Source of the DNA: Bin55 sp963664665
GTDB taxonomy: Bacteria > Pseudomonadota > Gammaproteobacteria > Pseudomonadales > Azotimanducaceae
NCBI GenBank assembly: GCA_963664665.2
Contig: CAXXMH010000004.1
Location: 868,001 to 932,000 of the forward strand
Length of the DNA: 64,000 nt
Direction of reading: 5' to 3'
In this document: positions 54,437-62,555 of the stretch, piece by piece
Numbering within the stretch: the first letter of the stretch is position 1
Layout of the letters: each line of letters opens with the position of its first letter
The notes under the pieces: model-generated
What the model saw: the letters and a program-made list of their open reading frames with translations, nothing else
Told to the model about the DNA's origin: nothing
Databases searched by the model: none
Made by a program: the position numbers and the translations under genes

Positions 54437-54836
54437 GGAGTAGGTAGTTATCGGTGTCGAAGCAATTCTGCTTCGACGGATAGAGGCGACAAAGGGATTG
54501 ACCGTCCGTTGTTGTCGCAATTACTTTGTAGGCGTTTGTACCGATTACATGGGCGATGTAGCGATTCGTATCGGTAATACTCGGTTTCCAATCGATTGCA
54601 GCGTTGAGACTCCACTCGTCTCGAACACGGTCGAAGATGCCGAACGCGTATCGATCATGGCTTGTATGGAATCGTTCTTGGAACGGTAGCATTGAATCCA
54701 TGACGCGATACGTGACTTGCTGCCAAGAAGCAGTATTCGCCACTAAATAGTCTCGGTACACGAATATGAACGAGGCTGAGATCACAAGAACCAGGGCGGA
54801 AATAATCGGGAGTTCGATTAATAAAGTTCGTTTCAT
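54426..54836 (-). CDS. Pilin-like protein with a degenerate prepilin signal
   Basis: 136 residues. The N-terminal LLIELPIISALVLVISAS followed by FVYRDYLV closely mirrors the class III signal of type IV pilins (FTLIELLIVIAI...), with Glu8 in the position of mature Glu5. The residue before the expected cut is Arg rather than the almost invariant Gly, and +1 is Thr rather than Phe. The C-terminal pair of Cys (SLCRLYPSKQNCFD) looks like a pilin D-loop. It overlaps pilD by 11 bp. It may be a minor pilin, or an anchored non-processed derivative. Confidence 0.65.
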   Translation of the reverse strand: MKRTLLIELPIISALVLVISASFIFVYRDYLVANTASWQQVTYRVMDSMLPFQERFHTSHDRYAFGIFDRVRDEWSLNAAIDWKPSITDTNRYIAHVIGTNAYKVIATTTDGQSLCRLYPSKQNCFDTDNYLLHGL

Positions 54837-54932
54837 GGTGCCGTCATCGAACTACTGAGGTGAGTAGCGAAATCGCGCTCCGTGCAAGGAGTAGCGCTGT
54901 TTCGAGGGTAATGTCCAGACGAGTCCCCTTCC

Positions 54933-54938
54933 TATAAT
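54933..54938 (+). promoter_or_regulatory. -10 element of tRNA-Thr
   Basis: A perfect TATAAT lies 9 bp upstream of the mature tRNA 5' end, suggesting a start at or near the tRNA. No good -35 hexamer is seen at a standard spacing. Confidence 0.5.
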
Positions 54939-54947
54939 TTTGCGCGC

Positions 54948-55022
54948 GCCGGGATAGCTCAGTGGTAGAGCAACTGTTTCGTAAACAGTAGGTCCGCAGT
55001 TCGAGTCTGCGTCTCGGCACCA
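54948..55022 (+). tRNA. tRNA-Thr (anticodon CGT)
   Basis: A 75-nt cloverleaf: acceptor GCCGGGA pairs with TCTCGGC (one G-U), D stem GCTC/GAGC, anticodon stem ACTGT/ACAGT with loop TTCGTAA (anticodon CGT), and T arm CGCAG-TTCGAGT-CTGCG. Discriminator A and encoded CCA are present. Single gene between the pilin-like gene and nadC. Confidence 0.97.
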
Positions 55023-55049
55023 GTCATGGCAGGCCAAGAAGATACGCGT

Positions 55050-55898
55050 TCACTGTACGTTTGTCTCTGCAAATCGTAGGGAAAGATCAAGCGCGAGGAC
55101 ATCCTTTGTGAGTGCACCTACCGATATATAGTGCACGCCGGTTTCAGCGAGCTGTCTTACGTTTTCAAGCGTTACGCTTCCCGACGCTTCGAGTTCAATC
55201 TGATCGCCGTAGCGCGAAACCGCTTCTCCCGTCTCAGCCAGTGAAAAATTGTCGAGCAATGCTCGTGGTACGCCTAATGCAATACATTCCGCGAGCTGCT
55301 GAAGGGTCTCCACTTCAACTTCAAGAGGCAATTCAGGGTGATTAGCTCGTGCTGCATGTACAGCATCATGAATTGAGCCCGCTGCTTGGATGTGGTTTTC
55401 CTTGATTAGGTACGCGTCAAAAAGACCGATACGATGATTTTGTCCGCCACCGACTGACACGGCATATTTTTGCGCAATCCGTAATCCAGGCAGTGTTTTG
55501 CGGGTATCCAGGATGATCGCGCGAGTATCTCGTACAAGATCACAGTAAGTCCGAGTTGTTGTTGCGGTTCCCGATAGAAACTGTAAAAAGTTAAGCATCA
55601 CACGTTCGGCTGTGAGTATTGAACGACTTAAACCTTCCATCGTTGCGAGAATCTGATCGGCGAGGATCGAATCACCGTCTTCTACGATCCACTTGATCGA
55701 AAAGCCGCCGATCTGGCGTGCGACTTCATCAACCCACGGTTTGCCGCAAAAGACGGCAGGCGCACGTGCAGTGAGTGTCGCGGTGGATAGACTTTCAATT
55801 GCGATGAGTGCTGAGTTGACGTCGCCATCGCGCACATCTTCGTTAAGTGCAAATTCGACATTCTGCTCGACCGCGGATTTGATCTGATCGAGGTTCAT
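55050..55898 (-). CDS. nadC: Nicotinate-nucleotide pyrophosphorylase (carboxylating)
   Basis: Converts quinolinate and PRPP to nicotinate mononucleotide in NAD synthesis. 282 residues with ILDTRKTLPGLRIAQKYAVSVGGG (split over the active-site motif), HRIGLFDAYLIKENHI and the C-terminal TIM-barrel motif LEASGSVTLENV. Start ATG at 55898. pilD-nadC-ampD proximity is a common arrangement. Confidence 0.96.
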   Translation of the reverse strand: MNLDQIKSAVEQNVEFALNEDVRDGDVNSALIAIESLSTATLTARAPAVFCGKPWVDEVARQIGGFSIKWIVEDGDSILADQILATMEGLSRSILTAERVMLNFLQFLSGTATTTRTYCDLVRDTRAIILDTRKTLPGLRIAQKYAVSVGGGQNHRIGLFDAYLIKENHIQAAGSIHDAVHAARANHPELPLEVEVETLQQLAECIALGVPRALLDNFSLAETGEAVSRYGDQIELEASGSVTLENVRQLAETGVHYISVGALTKDVLALDLSLRFAETNVQ

Positions 55899-56136
55899 AG
55901 TTGTATAAGAATATCGAGCAAGTGGCTAATTCCTTGACTCAAATCAGTATCTTCAATCGGTTTGTAAAACCGAAGTGGGTCGTCGGATACCACTTCTACC
56001 GTGATTGATTGCGAATAAATCGAGAGGCTCAGGCGAAGGATGAGTAGTGTCGGTCATTCGGGAGTCTCGATTGGTAAATCTGGTCGGTAGCGAAAAATGA
56101 ACTGGTACAAGAGATTCTGTCAGAGTCTCTCGAGCG

Positions 56137-57816
56137 TTACGGCGATACCTCTACATAGCGGAACTCGCGGTCACACGCCAATCTTGCGACATAGCGAGAC
56201 ACGATACAAACGAATCCTCCGATCAGCATCGAGAGTGCATATGAAGCGTAGCTTCCGTAAATCCAATCGGCGAGGGAGTACGAAATAACGAGTGCCGCTA
56301 TGGCTGCGAACGCGAAACTCAGAAATGTAATGCTCGACACGCTACCTGAGCCTGGATTCCTCAAGAATGGAAGAGCCGGTTTTAGCGCTACTTTCAAACT
56401 TACTATCACGTAAATTTGCCAAGCTAGCGTAGATGTGAGTAAAAACGCGTGAATCGATGAATCGAATAGAAACGCAAACGCAACCGTGAGTAACACGAGA
56501 AAAGGAATTACGAATGTGGCAAATACCCAATCTATCAATCCGATTGCGTGGCTCGAAAGTCGAGTTGGCGACATTAGTAAAAGCCAAGATGCGCGAAATT
56601 GATGGCTCGCTCTGCATGTATCAACGATGCTCAATGCTGCTAAAGACAAAGCGAAACTAAGCACGAAGTTAGCAGTAGCAGCGGACGGTGGGTCTGAAAA
56701 CGGATCAGGTAACCCATCTTCTAATATCGGAATTAACAAGACGAACAGGATGAGTACCGGCAGAAAAGCGCTCAGGCTATGACGAAATGCAGAATCAAAT
56801 CGCAAGTGCGAAAATGCAACTTTCCATATCACGGATGTTTCACGTCGTTTCCAATCAGCCGAAACAAGCTTGCTGGGAAACTTCGAACTCATCCTTTCCG
56901 ATAATCTGTTATTTTGAAGCAGTTTCTCACTAATCTCGGCTAGAGAATGAGCGCCGAAACGTGAAATCAGGCGGAGTGCGACCGGAAGGAAACCGAGTGT
57001 CGCGAGAACAGAGCCAATGATTGTGGTTGAATTCACTGTGCCACTAAACAGGAGGTATAACGAGAGAAACCAATATGGAGGGAACAGGAGCAATATGTTG
57101 TTTTCCGTTAGATTCCATGGATCGCCGAACGTTTTAAGAGCATCTTCGTATGCTGTGACAACCACTGCAAGCGTAATGAATGCGAGGAAACAACCGGTTC
57201 CCAAGAACAATGAAATGGTGCGGCTTGTCGGAGACACGTTATTGGGACGAAATAACATGGCTATGGAAGTTGCGACAAAACATAGGAATAACGAATTGAA
57301 GGTAGTGCTCAGTAACCAACCTAGTCCGGATAAAAAGCCACCTTCAGCGAGGATCACGATCCACGGAGGCCCTGCCATGACTAGGCACAAAATACACTCG
57401 TAAGCAATTGCGCTTGATACGTAGGACGCTAGATAAGTCTTTGGCGAAATTGGAAAAACTCCAAGTGACTCCATGCTCCGTGTCAAAAACTGAGCATCGC
57501 GAAACGTAGTCTTCAAATTGGATAGCGTGAAATAGGAGATGGTCGAGATTGCCAGGAATTCACCAAATGGGGGCGTTGCGATACTCACGAGCATTGCACC
57601 GAAGAGACCGATCATGGTGTAAGCGGCAAAGAGTCTGATTACCTCGATAGTTTGGCGTGTGGTTTGCGAAGGACTTGTGCCGAAGTTTCCCCCCCAACCT
57701 CTCTCCGTCCGAAACATGGTTTTTAGCATGACCGAATGAAGAACGCGCCATTGAGTAATGTTGAGATCCAATGCTGGACTAGATTTCATAAGACTTTTAA
57801 TCAATCGCTCAATCAA
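56137..57816 (-). CDS. ABC-2-type exporter membrane subunit
   Basis: 559 residues with about twelve hydrophobic segments and no nucleotide-binding motif. The stop of the ATPase gene upstream overlaps its start by 8 bp, so the two form an ABC transporter. Size and layout match fused ABC-2 permeases of unassigned substrate. Large hydrophobic blocks around residues 70-95, 130-160, 175-200 and 355-375 are evident. The pair is inserted between nadC and ampD. Confidence 0.75.
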   Translation of the reverse strand: MIERLIKSLMKSSPALDLNITQWRVLHSVMLKTMFRTERGWGGNFGTSPSQTTRQTIEVIRLFAAYTMIGLFGAMLVSIATPPFGEFLAISTISYFTLSNLKTTFRDAQFLTRSMESLGVFPISPKTYLASYVSSAIAYECILCLVMAGPPWIVILAEGGFLSGLGWLLSTTFNSLFLCFVATSIAMLFRPNNVSPTSRTISLFLGTGCFLAFITLAVVVTAYEDALKTFGDPWNLTENNILLLFPPYWFLSLYLLFSGTVNSTTIIGSVLATLGFLPVALRLISRFGAHSLAEISEKLLQNNRLSERMSSKFPSKLVSADWKRRETSVIWKVAFSHLRFDSAFRHSLSAFLPVLILFVLLIPILEDGLPDPFSDPPSAATANFVLSFALSLAALSIVDTCRASHQFRASWLLLMSPTRLSSHAIGLIDWVFATFVIPFLVLLTVAFAFLFDSSIHAFLLTSTLAWQIYVIVSLKVALKPALPFLRNPGSGSVSSITFLSFAFAAIAALVISYSLADWIYGSYASYALSMLIGGFVCIVSRYVARLACDREFRYVEVSP

Positions 57817-58570
57817 GAGCGTCCAGAATGTTCTTGGTGGTTTGCGACGTATTCCTCATACCTGTGAGTATTGAGAATGCTTCCGACAATGAATTGCTGT
57901 CAGTCTGAGCGGAGATCTCGTCAGTGGTTCCGTTTGCTACGACAGTCCCACGGTTAATGATGACCAAGCGAGTACATAGCCGTTCGACCACTTCCATAAT
58001 GTGCGAACACAGGAGAATCGATCTACCCTGATCCGCTAGCTCTCTAAGTAGCTCTTTGACAACGAGGGCGGTTGTTGCGTCCAGCCCATCGAAAGGTTCA
58101 TCGAGCAACAGCACTTCTGGATTTGGAAGAAGAGCCGCACATATAGCGACTTTTTGCTTCATTCCCTTCGAAAACGCCGCTGTCCGCACATTACCGTCGT
58201 CTAATAAACTAAACTGCCGAAGAAAACTCTCAATTCGCCGTTCTGCGGTTTCGACATCCATTCGGTAGATCTTCGCGACAAGATTCAAGTACTCTCTAGC
58301 CGTAAGAGTTTCGTATAAGGCGCCTGTTTCGGGTACATAACCAATCCTATTTTTCACCTCGATCGGATTTTTCATGACATCGAAACCGCAGACACGCGCT
58401 GTACCTGAAGTTGGTATGAGTAACCCGGAAAGAATGCGCACGGTAGATGTCTTACCTGCGCCGTTAGGTCCGAGTAAGCCGACGATCTCCCCCGGCTCTA
58501 CGCGAAGGTCAACAGATTTGAGTACTCGATTTGAGCCAAACTTTTTCTCTAGCTGAGTGACTTCAATCAT
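57809..58570 (-). CDS. ABC transporter ATP-binding protein
   Basis: A typical 253-residue ABC-2 exporter ATPase. Walker A GPNGAGKTS, a signature loop FSKGMKQKV (variant of LSGGQ), Walker B VLLLDEPFDGLD and the switch His in CSHIMEVVE are intact. Start chosen at the Met on 58570 (MIEVTQLEKKFG); a GTG/ATG extension to 58588 is possible. Works with the membrane subunit that follows. Confidence 0.92.
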   Translation of the reverse strand: MIEVTQLEKKFGSNRVLKSVDLRVEPGEIVGLLGPNGAGKTSTVRILSGLLIPTSGTARVCGFDVMKNPIEVKNRIGYVPETGALYETLTAREYLNLVAKIYRMDVETAERRIESFLRQFSLLDDGNVRTAAFSKGMKQKVAICAALLPNPEVLLLDEPFDGLDATTALVVKELLRELADQGRSILLCSHIMEVVERLCTRLVIINRGTVVANGTTDEISAQTDSNSLSEAFSILTGMRNTSQTTKNILDALD

Positions 58571-58697
58571 GGAGAATGTGGGTACCAAAGGCGGTCTTTG
58601 ACAACACCGTAACTATAGACGAATCAATAATTGCGCCTTAGTAACCCACCAATGCGAGGTCAGAGTCCCTCTGTCGTCTCCAATTCGACGACAGTGC

Positions 58698-59279
58698 ATG
58701 GTCGCCATGATCGTTACCGAGAATCACCGTCTACAACCTGCCGTGTTCAGCGTGAGTCCGAATTTCGATGAGCGTCCGAGAGGTATTAATCTGACGACGG
58801 TGGTGATCCACTGTATCTCACTACCGAGAGGTCAATATGGCACGGGCGTGCCCTCGCAACTATTCACTAACACGATTGATTTCGATGAACATCCTGATTT
58901 AGTCGAACTTCAGGATTACCGGGTATCGGCACATCTTCTAGTTGAACGAACGGGCGTTGTGAATCAATTTGTGCCATTTGACAAACGAGCGTGGCATGCA
59001 GGTGTATCGGAATGGCAAGGTCAGAACGACTGTAACGATTTTTCGATTGGAATTGAGCTCGAAGGTACGGACGACAGTCCCTTTGAGGATTTGCAGTACG
59101 AGAATCTCGTTGATACGTTAGTTGCGCTGTTGCGTCGTTATCGAACGCTCTCGCTTGGCAATATCGTCGGACACAATGAAGTGGCGCAAGGACGCAAATC
59201 CGATCCTGGCGACAGCTTTAATTGGCAACGGGTGTTCAGGGAGATGGTCACTCAATTGAAGTACCGTCAACGAGCGTAG
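58698..59279 (+). CDS. ampD: 1,6-anhydro-N-acetylmuramyl-L-alanine amidase AmpD
   Basis: Cytosolic zinc amidase that removes the peptide from anhydromuropeptides during wall recycling. 193 residues with the zinc ligands in VIHCISLP, HNEVAQGRKSDPG (His and the Asp) and the AWHAGVSEWQG motif. An ATG at 58707 is also possible. The divergent ABC exporter ends 110 bp away. It is followed by a ROK kinase 18 bp later, consistent with amino-sugar recycling. Confidence 0.94.
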   Translation: MVAMIVTENHRLQPAVFSVSPNFDERPRGINLTTVVIHCISLPRGQYGTGVPSQLFTNTIDFDEHPDLVELQDYRVSAHLLVERTGVVNQFVPFDKRAWHAGVSEWQGQNDCNDFSIGIELEGTDDSPFEDLQYENLVDTLVALLRRYRTLSLGNIVGHNEVAQGRKSDPGDSFNWQRVFREMVTQLKYRQRA

Positions 59280-59297
59280 GGATACCAAGCAGGAGCT

Positions 59298-60212
59298 ATG
59301 CACCGTATCGGAATTGATCTAGGCGGTACCAAGATTGAAGGCATCTTGATGGACTCACTCGGAGAGATCGTAGAAACGATCCGTATGCCGACACCCGGCA
59401 GCTATTTCGGCACGGTCAAAGCTGTCCACGAGATAGCACTTCAACTAGACGAAATCGCGAACGCGATATGCCCAGTTGGACTCGGTACACCAGGCGCGTG
59501 GGTTGCAGAAAGTGGTTCGATGAAGAACTGCAACAGCACGGTCTTAAACGGCAAACCGTTCATACACGACCTCCAACGATTGCTCAATCGACCGATTCGA
59601 ATTGCGAATGACGCAAATTGCATGGCGCTTTCCGAAGCGGTCGACGGTGCCGGTGAAGGTGCAGACATTGTGTTTGGCGTGATCCTCGGAACCGGTGTTG
59701 GAGGCGGATGTGTCGTCAAGGGCGATTTGCTAGCAGGTCCGAATCTGCTGGCGGGTGAGTGGGGACACAATACTTTTCCCAGTCTACCAGCCGAAACAGA
59801 TTGTGTACTGGACCCCAACGACCGTCCTCGCGATTGCTACTGCGGTCGAGTCAACTGTGTTGAGACGTTGTTATCGGGTCGAGGTTTGGAGACCACACAT
59901 GTTGAACTCCACGAAGCGCGAATGTCCGCGCCGGAAATTGGTCGTGCTGAATCAGAACAAGCAATCCTCACATTAGATGAGTACATTCAACAACTCGCGA
60001 TTGCTCTGGCGGTGGTTGTGAATATCGTCGATCCTGACGTCATCGTTATTGGTGGTGGTCTATCCAATATCAGCCGGATCTACGAAAGGCTGCCGTCTTT
60101 GCTTCAAAAATACGCCTTCTCGTCAGAAGGTAAGACGCGCGTCGTGCCGGCTAAATTCGGCGACTCGAGCGGTCGACGAGGTGCTGCCTGGTTATTTCCA
60201 CCGCATGGCTAG
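59298..60212 (+). CDS. ROK family sugar kinase (fructokinase/N-acetylglucosamine kinase-like)
   Basis: 304 residues. The phosphate-binding IGIDLGGTKIEGI, catalytic Asp in IANDANCMALSE, GTGVGGGCVV and the ROK zinc motif GHNTFPS ... CYCGRVNCVET identify a ROK hexokinase of the Mak/NagK type. Following ampD by 18 bp suggests phosphorylation of GlcNAc or another recycled amino sugar; fructose is the alternative. Confidence 0.88.
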   Translation: MHRIGIDLGGTKIEGILMDSLGEIVETIRMPTPGSYFGTVKAVHEIALQLDEIANAICPVGLGTPGAWVAESGSMKNCNSTVLNGKPFIHDLQRLLNRPIRIANDANCMALSEAVDGAGEGADIVFGVILGTGVGGGCVVKGDLLAGPNLLAGEWGHNTFPSLPAETDCVLDPNDRPRDCYCGRVNCVETLLSGRGLETTHVELHEARMSAPEIGRAESEQAILTLDEYIQQLAIALAVVVNIVDPDVIVIGGGLSNISRIYERLPSLLQKYAFSSEGKTRVVPAKFGDSSGRRGAAWLFPPHG

Positions 60213-60227
60213 TTATCCGTAGAGCGG

Positions 60228-61310
60228 TTGACGTTGACACCACTAGAGTTTCGAACACAGGTTCTCGAAGCACTGTACTCGGAAAGTTCTGAGTTACTCG
60301 ATGAAGTCGTTGATGCGTACGAACCTCGTCAAAACAGGCTTCCAGATGACTTCGAGAACGAAGCACTTGTTGCGATTGGGAAATTCGGTTGTTCAGGACG
60401 GACCTCCCGCTACAAACCGCACATCGATATGCTTCTGAAGATTGGGCTACAACCTGATCTGACGTCTTGTGCATATCTCGGATTAATGGAACAGGCGAAA
60501 TCGCTCGTCGACCGCGATGCGAGCGCTGTAAATACAGCGAATAGTGAAGGAGTTCATCCTCTGCATGCGGCGTCTGAACGAGGCGACCTAGTCATGGTTA
60601 AATGGCTCTGTGACATGGGCGCTGATCCCTCTAAAAGCTCGTCAGACGACGAGCTGCCGATCATGCGTGCAATGCATGCCGGTCCGTGGAAATCGACTCA
60701 CGCTTTGGACGTGGTGGACTTTTTAGCGCCGTTGTGCGGATTGGATCAATATCTCTGGTTCGCCGCTGGTCGAGGTGATGTAGATCGAGTGAGGCTATTA
60801 CTGAATAAAGAGATTACGAATGTTGATGAATCCGATGGGGCAGGTGTAACGTCGCTCTTCCACGCATGTCATAACAACCACCCAGAAGTCGTTCGCTTGT
60901 TGCTCGAGGCAGGTGCAGACCCGAATCGAGCGACTGGTTCTGGTGACACGCCGTTAGCCACGGCTTGTCTGCACTCCTTATCGCAAGAGTGTGATCTAGC
61001 AATCATCTCAATGCTGCTAGAGGCTGGCGCGATTGAGACGATTGAAGCGGCCGTAATTAGAGAGGACATTGATTACATTCGTTCATACGTTCAAGAATAT
61101 CCGCATGTTCTGGCGTCAGACGCATCTCTACACCCGTTGTACTACGCGGTTCACACCGGCCAAGCCAGATCACTTGAGACGCTCGTCGAGTTAGGTGCTC
61201 GACCTGACGACGAACTTTGGGAACATATTTTTCGGATTTTTAGAGACGATGAACAGTTATTACGAAGCGTTAGAGCGGCAACAGGCAAGGGAGCGTCGCA
61301 GCCGGATTAA
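60228..61310 (+). CDS. Ankyrin-repeat protein
   Basis: 360 residues with at least four ankyrin repeats: GVHPLHAASERGDLVMVKWL near residue 106, WFAAGRGDVDRVRLLL, GVTSLFHACHNNHPEVVRLL with LEAGADPN, and HPLYYAVHTGQARSLETLVE. The N-terminal ~70 residues are unrecognised. No signal peptide; cytosolic protein-protein interaction is expected. Start is TTG at 60228 (a second TTG at 60234). It overlaps the next gene if that gene starts at 61249, suggesting a functional pair. Confidence 0.8.
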   Translation: MTLTPLEFRTQVLEALYSESSELLDEVVDAYEPRQNRLPDDFENEALVAIGKFGCSGRTSRYKPHIDMLLKIGLQPDLTSCAYLGLMEQAKSLVDRDASAVNTANSEGVHPLHAASERGDLVMVKWLCDMGADPSKSSSDDELPIMRAMHAGPWKSTHALDVVDFLAPLCGLDQYLWFAAGRGDVDRVRLLLNKEITNVDESDGAGVTSLFHACHNNHPEVVRLLLEAGADPNRATGSGDTPLATACLHSLSQECDLAIISMLLEAGAIETIEAAVIREDIDYIRSYVQEYPHVLASDASLHPLYYAVHTGQARSLETLVELGARPDDELWEHIFRIFRDDEQLLRSVRAATGKGASQPD

Positions 61311-62322
61311 TTGGATCTTCGAAGGCAACCGTCAACGAGTCTTTGTTCACCGTTATCTGTATCGAAACATTCAGGTGAGTCGAGGTTGGGTGATAGCTGG
61401 TTGTTTGGCTGTGGTTTCGGTGTCGTTTGCGCCACCGCTATTCGCTGAGACGCAATCCGGAGATAACTCCGACTCTTCGCCATCTAACGTTCAAGGAACC
61501 GAGCGCCACAAGAACAACCACCTGGAAGTGATTTCAGATGCGTTGGTTGAGGAACTAAGGAGCAAATGGCGTACCGAAGCAATGGCAGGTACGAGCAACT
61601 CACAATTGTCGGAGGACCATCGTAAGTTGTTGGTGGACGCAACAAGTCGCGCAAACTGGACACCTCTGTGTTCGTACACCGAAGAGGCGATTGGTCCCGA
61701 CCAAGAAGAACCGCAGATACGCCATCACACGTTTGAGTTTACGGAAGATACGCTTGAACGATTGCTTCAGCGCCGTGAAGAGTCAGACGAAGAACTCGAT
61801 GGGGATGCCGAAGTTGGCGACTCAATTGGCTCAGAATCGTCATTCAATATCTTCCGTGGTTTTGATGTTTTCCGTGGTTTGCGATTTGTCTTACGAGGCG
61901 CAAAGGTTGTAAATGCGACAAATGCCACCGTGACGTATGAGATACCACTGCCTTTCGACAGCATGGTATTGGATGACGACGCTCCGGACGGTATGGTATT
62001 GGATGACGACGCTCCGGACGGTATGGCCAGCAAGTTTCAAAAAAAGCTGATTGAGAACATGCGATTTCACCTCACGATAGACGCGCATAGACGCGGACCT
62101 AAAGAGCTGATGCTCGGAGTGCCAAAACCGCTTCGACTCTTTCCGGGCGTAAAACTAACAGAGATGAAGTACACGACGAACTTTCGATACCTCGACGATG
62201 TTCAGGAGTTCGCCGTCGATCGAAGTGCATCGGCACTGAGTCTTCGCGCCTTTCTAGTGACCCGTTTCTCAGAGATTGAGTCCAAAACGATGACTGATTT
62301 TCGGTGCGTCAAAAAAGGTTGA
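61249..62322 (+). CDS. Hypothetical exported or membrane-anchored protein
   Basis: Unrecognised, 357 residues from the ATG at 61249. A basic, Arg-rich N-terminus (about 43 residues) is followed by one hydrophobic segment GWVIAGCLAVVSVSFAPPLF ending in a signal-peptidase-like AxA|E site. A GTG at 61375 would instead give a normal signal peptide and a 315-residue exported protein, without overlapping the ankyrin gene. The mature part has an acidic stretch (residues near EESDEELDGDAEVGD) and an in-frame tandem decapeptide MVLDDDAPDG x2. C-terminal half looks beta-rich. Confidence 0.6.
   Translation: MNSYYEALERQQARERRSRINWIFEGNRQRVFVHRYLYRNIQVSRGWVIAGCLAVVSVSFAPPLFAETQSGDNSDSSPSNVQGTERHKNNHLEVISDALVEELRSKWRTEAMAGTSNSQLSEDHRKLLVDATSRANWTPLCSYTEEAIGPDQEEPQIRHHTFEFTEDTLERLLQRREESDEELDGDAEVGDSIGSESSFNIFRGFDVFRGLRFVLRGAKVVNATNATVTYEIPLPFDSMVLDDDAPDGMVLDDDAPDGMASKFQKKLIENMRFHLTIDAHRRGPKELMLGVPKPLRLFPGVKLTEMKYTTNFRYLDDVQEFAVDRSASALSLRAFLVTRFSEIESKTMTDFRCVKKG
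61963..62022 (+). repeat. 30-bp tandem repeat, two copies, in frame
   Basis: ATGGTATTGGATGACGACGC (first 20 bp of each unit) occurs at 61963 and 61993 in two exact 30-bp units encoding MVLDDDAPDG twice. A third, partial unit may start at 62023 (ATGGCC). Exact duplication indicates recent slippage and length variability between strains. Confidence 0.92.
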
Positions 62323-62521
62323 CACGAAGTCGAGACCGCAACCGAACTTCTCTAAGCGAGAAGGTTTCATGTTTCAAATCTATGGTGGCTAGTTTATCCC
62401 TACGCGCAGACACCGAATTCACACCCAGCGCGAAAATCGTCGTCGAATTCAGTCCAGATTTGCACGAAACCACGCTGTCGGCGACACGATGTCCACCATC
62501 TTAAAGCGCCAATACGCCTTC

Positions 62522-62527
62522 TATAAT
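62522..62527 (+). promoter_or_regulatory. -10 element of aceE
   Basis: A perfect TATAAT 29 bp upstream of the aceE ATG. The best -35 candidate, TTAAAG at 62501-62506, gives a short 15-bp spacer. Start of transcription would be near 62534. Confidence 0.45.
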
Positions 62528-62555
62528 CGTTTTGACACACCGAATTACGTGCGAG

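Noticed and set aside
58640..58694. tRNA-like 3' fragment before ampD (GAGGTCAGAGTCCCTC, then TCTCCA)
   Set aside because: No D arm or anticodon arm upstream. The 8-bp hairpin CTGTCGTC/GACGACAG explains part of the pattern better.
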